Shown piece after piece: positions 1-9,251 of a stretch of DNA of 64,000 nt (position 1 is the first letter of the stretch; every line of letters starts with the position of its first letter). Under the pieces are notes generated by a model. The model worked only from the letters and a program-made list of their open reading frames with translations, made no database searches and had not been told where the DNA came from. A program made the translations under genes and the position numbers. The stretch is from DATDAW01 sp036524675 (GTDB lineage: Bacteria; Verrucomicrobiota; Verrucomicrobiia; Chthoniobacterales; DASVRZ01): NCBI GenBank assembly GCA_036524675.1, contig DATDBU010000048.1:1-64000 (forward strand). Reading direction: 5' to 3'.

Positions 1-165
1 ATCTCGCCAGACATCCCTTTCCTTCTGTAGGTTCATGGCTGGCGGCTGGGTTGTTTGATTTTTCCTTATGAGGCGTCCTGCTTCATTACCGTCCTGTTTA
101 TTCGTTTCTTTCAGGTTGTAAAGCTATTTACCGAAGTAGAATTAACAAGTTGGCATCCAGCAGGA

Positions 166-408
166 TCATTTTAGGCGATCCTCTTCGATGTGGGCGAGCA
201 CCGCGGCGATGTCATCGAAATTGCCGGCCAGGGGCGGTCCATGATCCACCACGCGGGTTACAAAGGTGCGAGGCGCCTGAACACTTCCGCGAGTTTCGAG
301 GCCTTTGCGGAGGGCTTCATTAACGGCCTGTTTCAAGCTCAGGCCGCGTTGTGCGCGCATCCGTTCGAGAGCGCATGCCACATCCGGATCGAGAGTTAGC
401 GTCGTTCT
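166..408 (-). CDS. Orphan VapB-like antitoxin (ribbon-helix-helix type)
   Basis: An 80-residue protein starting at the internal ATG at 408; the frame is open to 453 but the upstream part is unlike the family. It opens with MRTTLTLDPDV, a beta strand typical of ribbon-helix-helix antitoxins, followed by a helix rich in Arg and Leu (RGLSLKQAVNEALRKGL) and a linker with the GPPL signature often seen before the toxin-wrapping tail. Antitoxins of this class neutralise a PIN-domain RNase and repress their own promoter. The toxin gene would be expected directly downstream, towards position 1, but the 165 bases left show no PIN start. It may lie outside the window or be lost. Confidence 0.7.
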   Translation of the reverse strand, partial: RTTLTLDPDVACALERMRAQRGLSLKQAVNEALRKGLETRGSVQAPRTFVTRVVDHGPPLAGNFDDIAAVLAHIEEDRLK

Positions 409-496
409 CATACACCAAAAACAATCAAAGTCTCGCCCACTCCAGATCGGCATTTCAGTTTACCAACCCAATCACCAACTCAACCGCCCGTGGAAA

Positions 497-531
497 CAAC
501 AAAGGCTGCCAGCAAATTTGCCAGCAGCCTT
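497..531 (-). terminator. Rho-independent terminator of the PTS operon
   Basis: An 8-bp perfect stem (502-509 with 524-531, AAGGCTGC/GCAGCCTT) encloses a 14-base loop. On the minus strand it is followed by a T-rich run (TTTGTTGTTT). It lies about 35 bases beyond the stop of the EIICB gene, as expected for the operon terminator. Confidence 0.7.
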
Positions 532-566
532 GTTGAAATACCGCGCTTTATTTTCCGGCGCAATAA

Positions 567-2339
567 TCAGCCCGCCAGTTGGCCGCGCATCTCGGCCGCA
601 TACTGATCGGCATTGAGGCCAGTCAGCAGGTGCAGAACGCGGTCGGGCAGTTTCACAACGGCTTCAACGCCGGCGGCTTTCAGAGCAGCCTCGTCAAGGA
701 CGCCATTGGTCGTAACAACACGTAGCCGAGTCTCGGCGCATGCGTCCACCCGGGCGACATTCGCCTTGCCTCCAAGCGCCGCAATAAGGGCGCGGGCTTT
801 TTCGGCGGCCAGCGGGTCGCGCAATTTTGGCTGAATGCCCGCCTGTGCAGGCGCTTTGACCGGAGACGGTTCTTCGATCTCGTCCGCTTCGGGTCCTGCA
901 GTTTTCAGGTAATCGCCGATCTCAGTTTTCAACACGTCGGAGCGTGTGCCAAAGATGGCCTGGACGCCGTCGCCCACCATCACAACACCCGCCGCGCCGA
1001 GCGCCTTCAATTTCGCTGCATTGACCGTCGCAGGATTCTTGAGCTTCACCCGCAGACGCGTGATACACGCATCCAGGTTCACGATATTGCTTCGGCCGCC
1101 GAGCGCGCGGACGATGGCTAGGGCGAAAGTGTCGCCGCCTGCCGAGTGTGCGACTGCCGCTTCATCCACCGCTTCGCGGCCCGGAGTGAGCAATTTGAAT
1201 TTCCGGATGCAAAAGGTGAAAACGCCAAAATAGAGGAGCGCCCAGAGCGGGCCCAGAACAAAGAGCCAGAGGGCATGCGTCGATTTCGGGAACAGCACGA
1301 CGTAATCGATCAGACCATGCGAAAAGGTGAACCCATGCTTGATGCCGAGCGTGATGCACAGGAAATAAGCAGCTCCTGCCAGTAGCGCGTGAATGCCATA
1401 GAGCACCGGGGCAACAAACAAAAACGCAAACTCAATCGGCTCGGTAATGCCGGTGAGGAACGCCGTCAGTGCGGCGGAAATCATGATGCCGGCAACCTTC
1501 GCCCGGTTTTCTGGACGGGCCGTCAGAATCATCGCGAAAGCCGCAGCGGGCAGCCCCCACATCTTGAAGAGATAACCGCCTGTCATGTTGCCAGCCGTCG
1601 GATCACCCGCAATAAAGCGTGCGATTTCCCCATGCACCTCTTTGCCCGTGCTCGGGTCCATGAAGTCGCCTGCCTGGAAAAAGAACGGAACATTCCAAAC
1701 GTGGTGCAAACCAAAAGGGATCAACGCGCGTTCGACGACACCATAGAGAGTGAACGCGATGGCAGGCTGCCCATGCACGGCCCAGTTCGAGAAGGCTTTG
1801 ATCGCGTTTCCGATCGGCGGCCAGATGAAACTCAAAATGACGCCGGCGACGATGACGGCAAATGCCGTGATGATCGGCACGGAACGTTTACCGGCAAAAA
1901 AGCCGAGATAGGCAGGCAGCTGTATTTTATAAAATCGGTTGAAGACTGAGGCCGCTATCAACCCCACGATGATGCCGCCAAAGACCCCCGTTTCTATCGA
2001 GGGAATACCCATTACGGGTGTAACATCGATCCCTCGCAGCTTTGCACAGACTCCCAGCGTGGCAAGGAACACGGCAAACCCGACGGTGCTCGCCAGGGCG
2101 GCGACACCATCATTGTCGGTCAGACCGATGGCGACACCGATGGCGAAGAGGAGCGGCAGATTGGAAAAGATGGCGCCGCCAGATTGCGCCATGATCTGAG
2201 AAACGATTGTCGGCAGCCACGAAAAGTTCGCGCTGCCAACACCCAGCAGAATGCCCGCCACGGGTAGCACCGAGACGGGTAGCATCATGCACTTACCGAT
2301 CTTTTGAAGATAGGAAAAGGCGTTGGAAAATAGGGACAT
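567..2339 (-). CDS. PTS EIICB transporter, GlcNAc/glucose family, with tandem IIB domains
   Basis: A 590-residue membrane component of a sugar phosphotransferase system, which imports and phosphorylates a hexose, most likely N-acetylglucosamine or glucose. Residues 1 to about 375 form the hydrophobic EIIC channel (start MSLFSNAFSYLQKIGKCMMLP, GVAIGLTDNDGVAALAS, GITEPIEFAFLFVAP). A first IIB domain follows with the phosphorylated cysteine in DACITRLRV (near residue 425). After an Ala/Pro linker a second IIB-like domain at the C-terminus repeats the pattern as DACAETRLRV, with one inserted residue. The gene starts 12 bases after the EIIA-HPr-EI gene, so the two form one operon that supplies the complete phosphorelay. 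The exact sugar cannot be told from sequence. Confidence 0.93.
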   Translation of the reverse strand: MSLFSNAFSYLQKIGKCMMLPVSVLPVAGILLGVGSANFSWLPTIVSQIMAQSGGAIFSNLPLLFAIGVAIGLTDNDGVAALASTVGFAVFLATLGVCAKLRGIDVTPVMGIPSIETGVFGGIIVGLIAASVFNRFYKIQLPAYLGFFAGKRSVPIITAFAVIVAGVILSFIWPPIGNAIKAFSNWAVHGQPAIAFTLYGVVERALIPFGLHHVWNVPFFFQAGDFMDPSTGKEVHGEIARFIAGDPTAGNMTGGYLFKMWGLPAAAFAMILTARPENRAKVAGIMISAALTAFLTGITEPIEFAFLFVAPVLYGIHALLAGAAYFLCITLGIKHGFTFSHGLIDYVVLFPKSTHALWLFVLGPLWALLYFGVFTFCIRKFKLLTPGREAVDEAAVAHSAGGDTFALAIVRALGGRSNIVNLDACITRLRVKLKNPATVNAAKLKALGAAGVVMVGDGVQAIFGTRSDVLKTEIGDYLKTAGPEADEIEEPSPVKAPAQAGIQPKLRDPLAAEKARALIAALGGKANVARVDACAETRLRVVTTNGVLDEAALKAAGVEAVVKLPDRVLHLLTGLNADQYAAEMRGQLAG

Positions 2340-2351
2340 GGAGTTGGAAAG

Positions 2352-4889
2352 TTAGGATTCGATTTCGGAAAGAAGAGCGCGAACCTCGGCGCCTGTGCGA
2401 CATTTCAGAGCGCGCTGCGCGAGCTCCTGACAACCCGCGTACGAAAGGCGGCGGATCTGAGCTTTGATCGTGGGTATCGACGGAAGGCTAACACTGAGTT
2501 CGTCTACGCCGAGGCCGACGAGAATCGGCACGGCCTGTGAGTCGCCAGCAATTCCGCCACAGACCCCGGTGAATCTCCCGTACTTGCGCGCGCCTTCAAC
2601 AGTCATCGCGATAAGACGAAGCAGACCAGGGTTCAGAGCGTCCACCTTGGGAGCGAGCTTTGGATGGCCGCGATCCATCGCGAGGGTGTACTGCGTCAGA
2701 TCGTTTGTGCCGATCGAGAAGAAATCTGCTTCTTCAGCGAATATATCCGCCATGACGGCGACAGCCGGAATCTCCACCATGATGCCACAGGGCATCGGAG
2801 GAATTCCAAGAGCGTCGGATTCCTCAGCCAGGATCGCTTTCGCATCCCGCAGTTCTGCCACGGTCGCTATCATCGGGAACATGATGCGGACCTTTCCGAA
2901 TTGGGAAGCCCGGAGAAGCGCACGAAGCTGAGTGCGAAGGATTTCGGGCCGGTCTAACCCTACACGGATGCCGCGTTCGCCCAGGAAGGGGTTATCCTCT
3001 TTTGGGATTGGCAAATAAGCCAGCGGCTTGTCGCCTCCGACATCCAAGGTTCGGATAATCACGGGACTACCCGCACCAACGGCGAGGATGATAGCCTTAT
3101 ATTCTTCGAATTGCTCGTCCTCGCCTGGCGCTGAGGAGCGCTCCATAAACAGAAACTCCGACCGTAGCAATCCAACGCCATCCCCGCCCAGCCCTGCGAC
3201 CTGATCGGCATCTTTAAGGCCACCGATATTTCCGGCGACTTCGACATGGTGCCCATCGGTGGTCTTGGCTGATTCAAACGCATGCGCGAGATCTTCTTTC
3301 CGTTGCTGTTCGTGACGGATTTGTGCCTCGCGCAGCTGTGTCATTTCTTCCGGAGAAGGATTGAGCCGGAGGGTTCCCTTGCTGCCATCAAGAATGACCG
3401 GCGTGCCATTGGGAAGGTCCAGCGCCCGGGCTTCAATGCCCGCCAGGGCCGGGATGCCAAGCGAACGCGCGAGGATCGCGACGTGTGACGTAGCGCCGCC
3501 CCGGACGGTGGCAAAACCCATAACCTTTCCGCGCTCCATGACGGCCGTGTCGGACGGCGTAAGGTCTTCGGCAATCAGAACAGCATTTGCAGGATAGGAT
3601 GGGGCTTCGCGTTTAACACCGGTTAGGAACTCCAACACGCGCTCGCCGACATCCCGAAGGTCGTTGGCGCGTTGCGCCAGAAGCTGATTGCGCAACGCCG
3701 CAAGTCGCTCGGCGTGTGCGTGTACGGCGTTCTTCCAAGCGAAAGCGGCGCTTTTTCCTTTAGCAATCGCCGAGTTAGCGATGTCGATCAGATCAGGGTC
3801 CTCAAGCAATTCAGAGTGCGCGGCAAAAATCGCCGCTTTCGCTGGATCCGACCGGCCATGCAGCTGTGCGCGCAAGGCTTCCAGCTGTCCAGCTGCCTTG
3901 TCGATGGCATCGTCCAACAATCGTCGTTCCTGGTCGGGCGTGCCTCCGTGTTCCTTCACTTCGATTTCCACATGGCGCACCTGATAAACCTCGCCGACCG
4001 CGAGCCCGGACGATGCCGCCACTCCTTGAATCAAGTTCGGATCGACATCCTTGGGTCTGGGTGCGGGGGCTGAGATCGGCTCCATGGTAGTCGTCGCAAG
4101 CGCAGGCGCGGGGACGCAACCTTCGTCACCAAGGCCTTCCGCAATCAGCGGAGCGAGTTTATCCACCGCTTCCCGCGCATCGGGTCCCTTGGCAACGAGC
4201 ACTACTTTGTCGCCGTTTGCCGTGTCGAGCGCGAGCAACGCGGTGACACTTCGCGCGTTGGCGGACCGATCGCCAAGCTGCATCCGGATCTCGCTCTTGA
4301 ACGTCCTGGCGATGCTGCTCAACACCGCCGCCGGCCGGGCATGCAAGCCGTTCGGATTCGGAAGAATAATGGCGTCGGAGGTCACTACGGGGCCCGCTTC
4401 GCCTTTCTCCGCTGCAGCTGCCCCATTGAGAGTAAGGGTCAACACGGGCGTCTCGCCTACCTTTGCGGTTCCGGAGCCATAGACGGTGCCGGTAACAATT
4501 TCGCCATTGGCAATGATGATTTCGGTCAGCAGGCTTTTGGCATTTGTCGCCACGTAATCGAGGTCGAACTCGATCAAGGGCGCACCCGTCTCGACTTTGT
4601 CACCCACTTGGGCTCGGGATGTAAAACCCTGCCCCTTCAACGAAACCGTATCGATGCCGACATGCATGAGCACCTCGACACCGCCGGCTGTTTTTAATGT
4701 GACCGCATGACCGGCGGCATGCCGCTGCAGGATTTCTCCCGGACAGGGTGCGCGCAGGATATTGTCGGTCGGATCGATCGAAATCCCATCACCAGCCAGC
4801 TTTTGTGAAAAGACCGGATCGGGAACGCGTTCCAGGGGATAAATCACGCCGGAAACCGGCGCGAGGAGGATAAGTTGATTGTCGCTCAC
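2352..4889 (-). CDS. PTS multiphosphoryl transfer protein (EIIA-Glc - HPr - Enzyme I fusion)
   Basis: An 845-residue cytoplasmic protein carrying the whole soluble phosphorelay. Residues 1-150 are EIIA of the glucose class, with the phosphoryl histidine in VLMHVGID (His76). Residues about 172-255 are HPr with NGLHARPA (His183). From about 285 onward is Enzyme I, which takes phosphate from phosphoenolpyruvate: the swivelling histidine lies in GGATSHVAIL, and the PEP-binding domain shows GLLRSEFLFM, IGTNDLTQYTLA and the catalytic Cys in CGGIAGD (the usual form is CGEMAGD). The start is a GTG at 4889 with no obvious ribosome site. The downstream EIICB gene is 12 bases away. A one-protein Enzyme I/HPr/EIIA makes this a self-contained PTS. 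Confidence 0.95.
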   Translation of the reverse strand: MSDNQLILLAPVSGVIYPLERVPDPVFSQKLAGDGISIDPTDNILRAPCPGEILQRHAAGHAVTLKTAGGVEVLMHVGIDTVSLKGQGFTSRAQVGDKVETGAPLIEFDLDYVATNAKSLLTEIIIANGEIVTGTVYGSGTAKVGETPVLTLTLNGAAAAEKGEAGPVVTSDAIILPNPNGLHARPAAVLSSIARTFKSEIRMQLGDRSANARSVTALLALDTANGDKVVLVAKGPDAREAVDKLAPLIAEGLGDEGCVPAPALATTTMEPISAPAPRPKDVDPNLIQGVAASSGLAVGEVYQVRHVEIEVKEHGGTPDQERRLLDDAIDKAAGQLEALRAQLHGRSDPAKAAIFAAHSELLEDPDLIDIANSAIAKGKSAAFAWKNAVHAHAERLAALRNQLLAQRANDLRDVGERVLEFLTGVKREAPSYPANAVLIAEDLTPSDTAVMERGKVMGFATVRGGATSHVAILARSLGIPALAGIEARALDLPNGTPVILDGSKGTLRLNPSPEEMTQLREAQIRHEQQRKEDLAHAFESAKTTDGHHVEVAGNIGGLKDADQVAGLGGDGVGLLRSEFLFMERSSAPGEDEQFEEYKAIILAVGAGSPVIIRTLDVGGDKPLAYLPIPKEDNPFLGERGIRVGLDRPEILRTQLRALLRASQFGKVRIMFPMIATVAELRDAKAILAEESDALGIPPMPCGIMVEIPAVAVMADIFAEEADFFSIGTNDLTQYTLAMDRGHPKLAPKVDALNPGLLRLIAMTVEGARKYGRFTGVCGGIAGDSQAVPILVGLGVDELSVSLPSIPTIKAQIRRLSYAGCQELAQRALKCRTGAEVRALLSEIES

Positions 4890-5362
4890 GGTATTGATTG
4901 GAGTTACTGGTTTGCCGCGAAAAATGTTTTCCGGCGAGACTTTATTGGCGGTTTATCTGCCGTTCGGAAAGCAATTTCCAAAAGAGTACGGATTCTTATC
5001 GTCATTCCCTAATGAGGCAGGGCGTTTCGGAATCAGCACATATCGCTGATGTGACGTGTCATCGCCCTCGGCAGCTGATCCATCGGAAAACAGCATTTGC
5101 TCCAAGATGGAACACAGCCGGCCAGAAGAGGTCAAGAATCGATGCACCCGATTCGCTGACGTACGCACGTTGTCGGGAATTGCCTTGCGGAATGCCGAGT
5201 CACATACACATGCAAGGCGCTTCACGGACCTCCGCAACAGGTTGACCCCTGGGACCGTCGTTCAACACCCTGGGAATGGCCGTCGAGCTGAACATCCAGG
5301 CTAAGACTGTTTGACCGTGATCCTAGCAGGCAGAATTCATATTTCGCGGTCGCCGAGATGAC
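4890..5362. other. 473-base gene-free stretch upstream of the PTS operon
   Basis: It lies between the GTG start of the PTS fusion gene and the stop of the RES toxin gene. The short reading frames on both strands show no recognisable protein. It must hold the PTS promoter, but I could not point to a convincing -35/-10 pair or operator. Confidence 0.6.
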
Positions 5363-6064
5363 TCATGGCAGGATCCCAACTTCCAATTCTGACAGCACCG
5401 CCATCAGTTCGGGGTGTCGCCTCAGCTTCACTGCGGGGCCATACACCAGCCCGTTTCCGTGCTTCTCTTCACGATGCCACAAGACTTGGGGCAAAAGCGC
5501 TTCATCAGATACCTCGGGGAATAAATGCGGTCGGCGAAAGACAGCGAGGTTACGCCGGGTGTGATCGTGCCGCGAGACATAGGCGATTCCGCCGATGGTC
5601 GCGGGATGCGCACCCAATCGGAACGCCCACTCCCGCGCTGCCATGTGGCCGCCGGAAAGAAGTTGCAGGTCTGTGCCAATTTTCGAGAGCGATAACCCTT
5701 CGGTCTCGAACACCATGGTTTCGGGCAGGGCGATCAGGCTCACCCACCGTGCATCCAACTCGCTTTGAGTGATCGATCGGTTGGGGCTGCCGACCGGTCC
5801 CCAGTGGTCGTCGAAAATTTCTAGCATGGCACCTGCGAGCGATCCGCCGATGTAGAGGGTTCCCGGACCCAGTTCAGGGTCAAAACGGGTGCGGCCGCGC
5901 TGGCTGAAGAAAACCGCCGGAAAAGGCTTTCCAGCTTTCGTATCGGTGGAGTGCAACCGGTAGAAGATACCCGCTACGGGCTTGCACCATTTGGCTAGCG
6001 GCAGATTGTCAAATTCCGCGGCTGCTGGCGGAGGCTGAAGCTTACCAGGTATTTTCTTCGGCAT
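5363..6064 (-). CDS. RES-domain toxin (NAD+-degrading family)
   Basis: A 233-residue protein with the hallmarks of the RES family: the Arg in GIFYRLHS near residue 34, a Phe/Arg stretch (RTRFDP) and YIGGSLAGAMLE. RES toxins of RES-Xre toxin-antitoxin modules deplete cellular NAD+. The gene overlaps the end of the upstream antitoxin gene by 23 bases, the usual antitoxin-first order. The sequence is full length for the family with no break. Assignment to the family is firm; activity is inferred from relatives. Confidence 0.85.
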   Translation of the reverse strand: MPKKIPGKLQPPPAAAEFDNLPLAKWCKPVAGIFYRLHSTDTKAGKPFPAVFFSQRGRTRFDPELGPGTLYIGGSLAGAMLEIFDDHWGPVGSPNRSITQSELDARWVSLIALPETMVFETEGLSLSKIGTDLQLLSGGHMAAREWAFRLGAHPATIGGIAYVSRHDHTRRNLAVFRRPHLFPEVSDEALLPQVLWHREEKHGNGLVYGPAVKLRRHPELMAVLSELEVGILP

Positions 6065-6692
6065 GAAGCTTCGCGTGGACGAGCACTTTTTCTACCTCGC
6101 CCGCGCGCAGCAAGTCCAGGGGAGTGCGGTTCGCCAGCTGATCTCGCGGACCGAGAAAATAACGCATCACACGCCATTCATCCTGACTGCGGAAGGCTTG
6201 CAGCAGCTCCTGCACTCCTGGAAGTAGCGCTCCCGCAGCATTAAATTGCCACTTGGGGTAATGGAATCGGTTCCTAGCATCTTTCCACCACACGATGCGA
6301 TGTTCCGCCCGCCGCTTGTGCAAATTTGCCGGGGTCAGACCGAAACGAGCTTCGAGCTCAGTTCCGATCCACGCGCCGCCTTCCGCCTGCTGCATCAGCG
6401 CGACCGCTTTGCGACCCGTCTCGAAGGGGTCGAATGCTTTTGGGAGCGATTTCGCTGGTGCAGGCACCGCTTTCCCAGTCGGCATTGCTTCCTCATCACC
6501 GAACGTTACCTTTTTTCCGTTGATGAACACACGGAAGGCCAGCTCTTTGGAACCGCTCTTTGATTGAAGTTTCGCAATCTGGGCGGCGATCTTCTGCGTG
6601 AGCGCATTCAGAGCGCCGGAGACTTTCGCTTTGCGGGGCAAACGGTTGCCTTTGGCAACTTGATGCGCCTTCTTGCGAGAAACATCTGGCAT
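6042..6692 (-). CDS. Antitoxin of the Xre/MbcA/ParS type, partner of RES toxin
   Basis: A 216-residue protein. The first 80 residues are basic and low complexity. The middle (about 90-150) resembles a helix-turn-helix region (ELEARFGLTPANLHKRRAEHRIVWW). The C-terminal 50 residues fit the toxin-binding domain of this antitoxin class (FLGPRDQLANRTPLDLLRAGEVEKVL). It is longer than typical Xre antitoxins (about 150 residues). Four GTTGAT repeats lie just upstream of its start and may be its operator. It neutralises the RES enzyme encoded by the overlapping downstream gene. Confidence 0.78.
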   Translation of the reverse strand: MPDVSRKKAHQVAKGNRLPRKAKVSGALNALTQKIAAQIAKLQSKSGSKELAFRVFINGKKVTFGDEEAMPTGKAVPAPAKSLPKAFDPFETGRKAVALMQQAEGGAWIGTELEARFGLTPANLHKRRAEHRIVWWKDARNRFHYPKWQFNAAGALLPGVQELLQAFRSQDEWRVMRYFLGPRDQLANRTPLDLLRAGEVEKVLVHAKLHAEENTW

Positions 6693-6704
6693 GGTTCGAG
6701 CCTA

Positions 6705-6737
6705 ATCAACACAATCAACACAATCAACTGGATCAAC
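6705..6737 (-). promoter_or_regulatory. Four 9-nt-phased GTTGAT repeats upstream of RES antitoxin
   Basis: On the minus strand GTTGAT occurs four times at exact 9-base spacing (plus-strand ATCAAC at 6705, 6714, 6723 and 6732), starting 13 bases upstream of the antitoxin ATG at 6692. Iterated short sites next to an antitoxin gene suggest an autoregulatory operator, although 9-base phasing could also be a simple tandem duplication. Confidence 0.5.
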
Positions 6738-6853
6738 CCTTTTTCGTGCTGTTCCATCATTTTCCTACTTCCAAGGCTCGATCTGTCTGGGTTCCTCTGG
6801 GGCGATCTTCAGGCAACAGCACCAGCTCGTGTCTCACAACCAAAGCGGACTTA

Positions 6854-7264
6854 TCACCAAACCATCATCCGCGGACCCCATGCCCCGCGCCAGCGCCATG
6901 CCATATCGTCGTTCATCTGCGCCGCCTGATAATAGTTCTCCGAGATATTCTTCTGAACGGCGAGCTGCTGATATTTTTGGTACTCGGCTTCGCCGCCTAC
7001 CCAGGCAACGCCTTTCTTTTCATCCTTGTAGGCGTAAAAGATTTTGCCGTCGATGGTGCCCCGCTGGACTTTGTACGCCGGCGTCGCCGCATAGAGCGCC
7101 TGCTGTTGGGGCGTCTGGGGTGTGCGTATGCGGAAACCTGCGGCGGCAAGCAGCGACTCCTGGTTCGATGCATCGAGGCTCGCGCAACCCGCGACGAACA
7201 GAGTCAGCACGCACAGCGAAGTCAGCAAAGGAAAGAGGATAGTTTTAAAGAAACTCGTTTTCAT
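6854..7264 (-). CDS. Small predicted lipoprotein of unknown function
   Basis: A 136-residue protein with a lipoprotein signal peptide: MKTSFFKT, a hydrophobic core, then the lipobox LFVAGC with the lipidated Cys at residue 27. The mature part contains QTPQQQALYAATPAYKVQRG and a region reading YAYKDEKKGVAWVGGEAEYQKYQQ, followed by a Trp/Arg-rich tail. The protein is probably tethered to a membrane. I do not recognise a functional domain. The gene stands alone between the RES module and a plus-strand gene. Confidence 0.75.
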   Translation of the reverse strand: MKTSFFKTILFPLLTSLCVLTLFVAGCASLDASNQESLLAAAGFRIRTPQTPQQQALYAATPAYKVQRGTIDGKIFYAYKDEKKGVAWVGGEAEYQKYQQLAVQKNISENYYQAAQMNDDMAWRWRGAWGPRMMVW

Positions 7265-7435
7265 AATTCACGTTGAGAAAGGGAGGGTTTGTCGTTAGCC
7301 ATTCCGACACTGGCTGAAAGCAGGAAAGCGCCTCAATGACATGGATATCTCTATGGTGATCCGACGGGGAAAACCAGCGCATTGATCTGAGCTCGCTACG
7401 TTTGCGTGGGGCGGGACGCCGGGTTAGCATGGGAC

Positions 7436-7717
7436 ATGCGGACGCAGCCGAATTCCACGCTGATCGAAGGAATAGTCACCGACATCCGGGCGGATGACGG
7501 AGGCATCGGCTACGAAGTGAGCCTTTCGACGAAGGCGAATGTGTCGCGGGAAAAGCAGCGGGATTTCATCCGCCCAGCGCCGGGCAGGGAGATCAAGCTT
7601 TTTTGTTTAGAAGCGCCTGGGGAAGTTCGCGTTGGCGATCTGGTGCGCGCCCAAGCAGAACTCCTGGGCGGACCGAAGGGACAGCGGGTAGTACTGCAGG
7701 AAATCGAAAAGTTGTAA
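7436..7717 (+). CDS. Small conserved hypothetical protein, probable beta-barrel fold
   Basis: A 93-residue protein from the ATG at 7436 (MRTQPNSTLIEGIVTDIRAD); an upstream ATG at 7406 would add ten unlike residues. The alternating hydrophobic pattern (IEGIVTDI, IGYEVSLST, VGDLVRAQAELLG, QRVVLQEIEKL) suggests a small OB-fold or similar barrel. No catalytic motif is visible. It is divergent from the lipoprotein gene and convergent with the M6 peptidase gene. Function unknown. Confidence 0.55.
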   Translation: MRTQPNSTLIEGIVTDIRADDGGIGYEVSLSTKANVSREKQRDFIRPAPGREIKLFCLEAPGEVRVGDLVRAQAELLGGPKGQRVVLQEIEKL

Positions 7718-7776
7718 GCAATTCTGTTTCGTAGCTGCGCGCGGAACATGGAAGGTGGAACAAGCCTTCTACTCTT

Positions 7777-9201
7777 CTACGGAGACGTTCTGGTTATTTT
7801 GGCTTTGAGCGTGGCCAGTTCCGGGTTCTGGCCCAGTGCGATGCTGCTCAGCCGAATGCCACTGGGCGAGCCGTCGTTGGCACGTGTCGAGGGTGTCGTG
7901 GAGTCATCGATCGCCGTTACCTTTTTCGATCCCGGAAAGGGATCGCCTTTGTCGCCTTTCCTGCCGAACTCAAGATCTCGTTTTCCGTCGGCCTGCACGA
8001 GGCCCACCTTGTAGGCCAGCGGATTGGTGTTACCCGATTGGCGTTCGTCAACGTGCCAGACAAGCAGACCGCCTCCCGGGAGTTCGCTGTCTCGCCCGCT
8101 CTTCGGGCGGTGTTCGAGCAGGAAATACTCCGGCGAGGAAGTTGCGGCGTTTTTCGCGAGCCGATGGCAATGGGTTTTGCTCTCGGCGATGGCAGCTAGT
8201 TTTAGCGATTTTCCAGCAATGGATTTGGAAACGTTTCTGGGCTTTATCCAGCCGAGCTGGGCGAGGCACCAACAGGACATGCGCGTAGGTTTGTCTCCCT
8301 CCCCACCCCACGACCCACCGCCCATAAGGCACCACTCGCCGGCGCCCGACGATCGGTATGAGGTATCGTAAAGATCGGGCAAGCCAAGCACATGGCCAAA
8401 TTCATGGGCAAAGACTCCGACGCGTCCATCCTCCGGCTCCGTGGAGTAGGCGTAGACTCTCACGCCTTGATTCATAAAAGGCTGAGGAAGCACCCATTTG
8501 TGGGACCAAATCTTGTCTGGACGAAGAGTCGGGTCGGGCTCGGCTTCCGCTCCGCCACCGGCGTGGATGAGAAAAATACCGTCTACGTAACCGTCGCCGT
8601 CAGTATCGAAACGCTGAAGGCTGTCGGTTTTACAGAATTCCGTAAGTGCGTCGACGAGGAGGCCGGGAGTGTTATCAGGGAAATTGCTTCCCATGCCGCT
8701 TTCACCAGCGGTGTAATCGCTGTAGGCCCTCGGAACGCGGACGTATCCGATGGCTTCTCCTGTAACCGTGAGCGCACTGTAGGAAAGGTCCTTATAGATC
8801 GACGTCATCGAACCCGGATTGGTGGCATCGAAAAGCATCGCCTGAAAATCCGTCGCCGGGCGTGTTCCCGGATTGTCCGCGAAATCCACGAGGAGCGCGA
8901 GCGCGTGCAGTGTCCGCGAGGCGGGAGCAGGCGCACGCGATGCAGCGCGGACAGTTGCCTGCCGTTCGAGCGGAACCGGAGCGGGCACGTCCGGAGGATA
9001 AAAGACGCCGTCGTTGAGGCCGATCGTATTGATGCGTTCGGTGCCGATGAGACCCATGGTTCGTCCGAGACGGATGTCGGCCGGGGATAGCGCGCCGGCA
9101 TTTCTAATTTGCTGTTGAATGCTGGCTATGACGTTCGGATTGGCCAGACAAGCCGTTGGCCCGAAGTCATAATGGTGAAAAGCATGAGGATTCACGGCCA
9201 T
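7777..9201 (-). CDS. M6-family zinc metalloprotease
   Basis: A 474-residue protein with the zinc motif HEFGHVLGLPD beginning at His266, which fits the M6 (immune inhibitor A-like) pattern HExxHxxGxxD. A calcium-binding-like run (DTDGDGYVDG) lies near residue 200, and SYSALTVTGEAIGYV precedes the catalytic domain. The C-terminal third is beta-rich. M6 enzymes are normally secreted, but the N-terminus (MAVNPHAFHHYDFGPTACL) has no signal peptide, so it may be cytoplasmic, exported another way or use a different start. Peptidase class is firm, substrate unknown. Confidence 0.88.
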   Translation of the reverse strand: MAVNPHAFHHYDFGPTACLANPNVIASIQQQIRNAGALSPADIRLGRTMGLIGTERINTIGLNDGVFYPPDVPAPVPLERQATVRAASRAPAPASRTLHALALLVDFADNPGTRPATDFQAMLFDATNPGSMTSIYKDLSYSALTVTGEAIGYVRVPRAYSDYTAGESGMGSNFPDNTPGLLVDALTEFCKTDSLQRFDTDGDGYVDGIFLIHAGGGAEAEPDPTLRPDKIWSHKWVLPQPFMNQGVRVYAYSTEPEDGRVGVFAHEFGHVLGLPDLYDTSYRSSGAGEWCLMGGGSWGGEGDKPTRMSCWCLAQLGWIKPRNVSKSIAGKSLKLAAIAESKTHCHRLAKNAATSSPEYFLLEHRPKSGRDSELPGGGLLVWHVDERQSGNTNPLAYKVGLVQADGKRDLEFGRKGDKGDPFPGSKKVTAIDDSTTPSTRANDGSPSGIRLSSIALGQNPELATLKAKITRTSP

Positions 9202-9251
9202 TCAAATTCAAAACGTTATCTCCCGATGATCCACGCAAGTGGGCCATAAAC

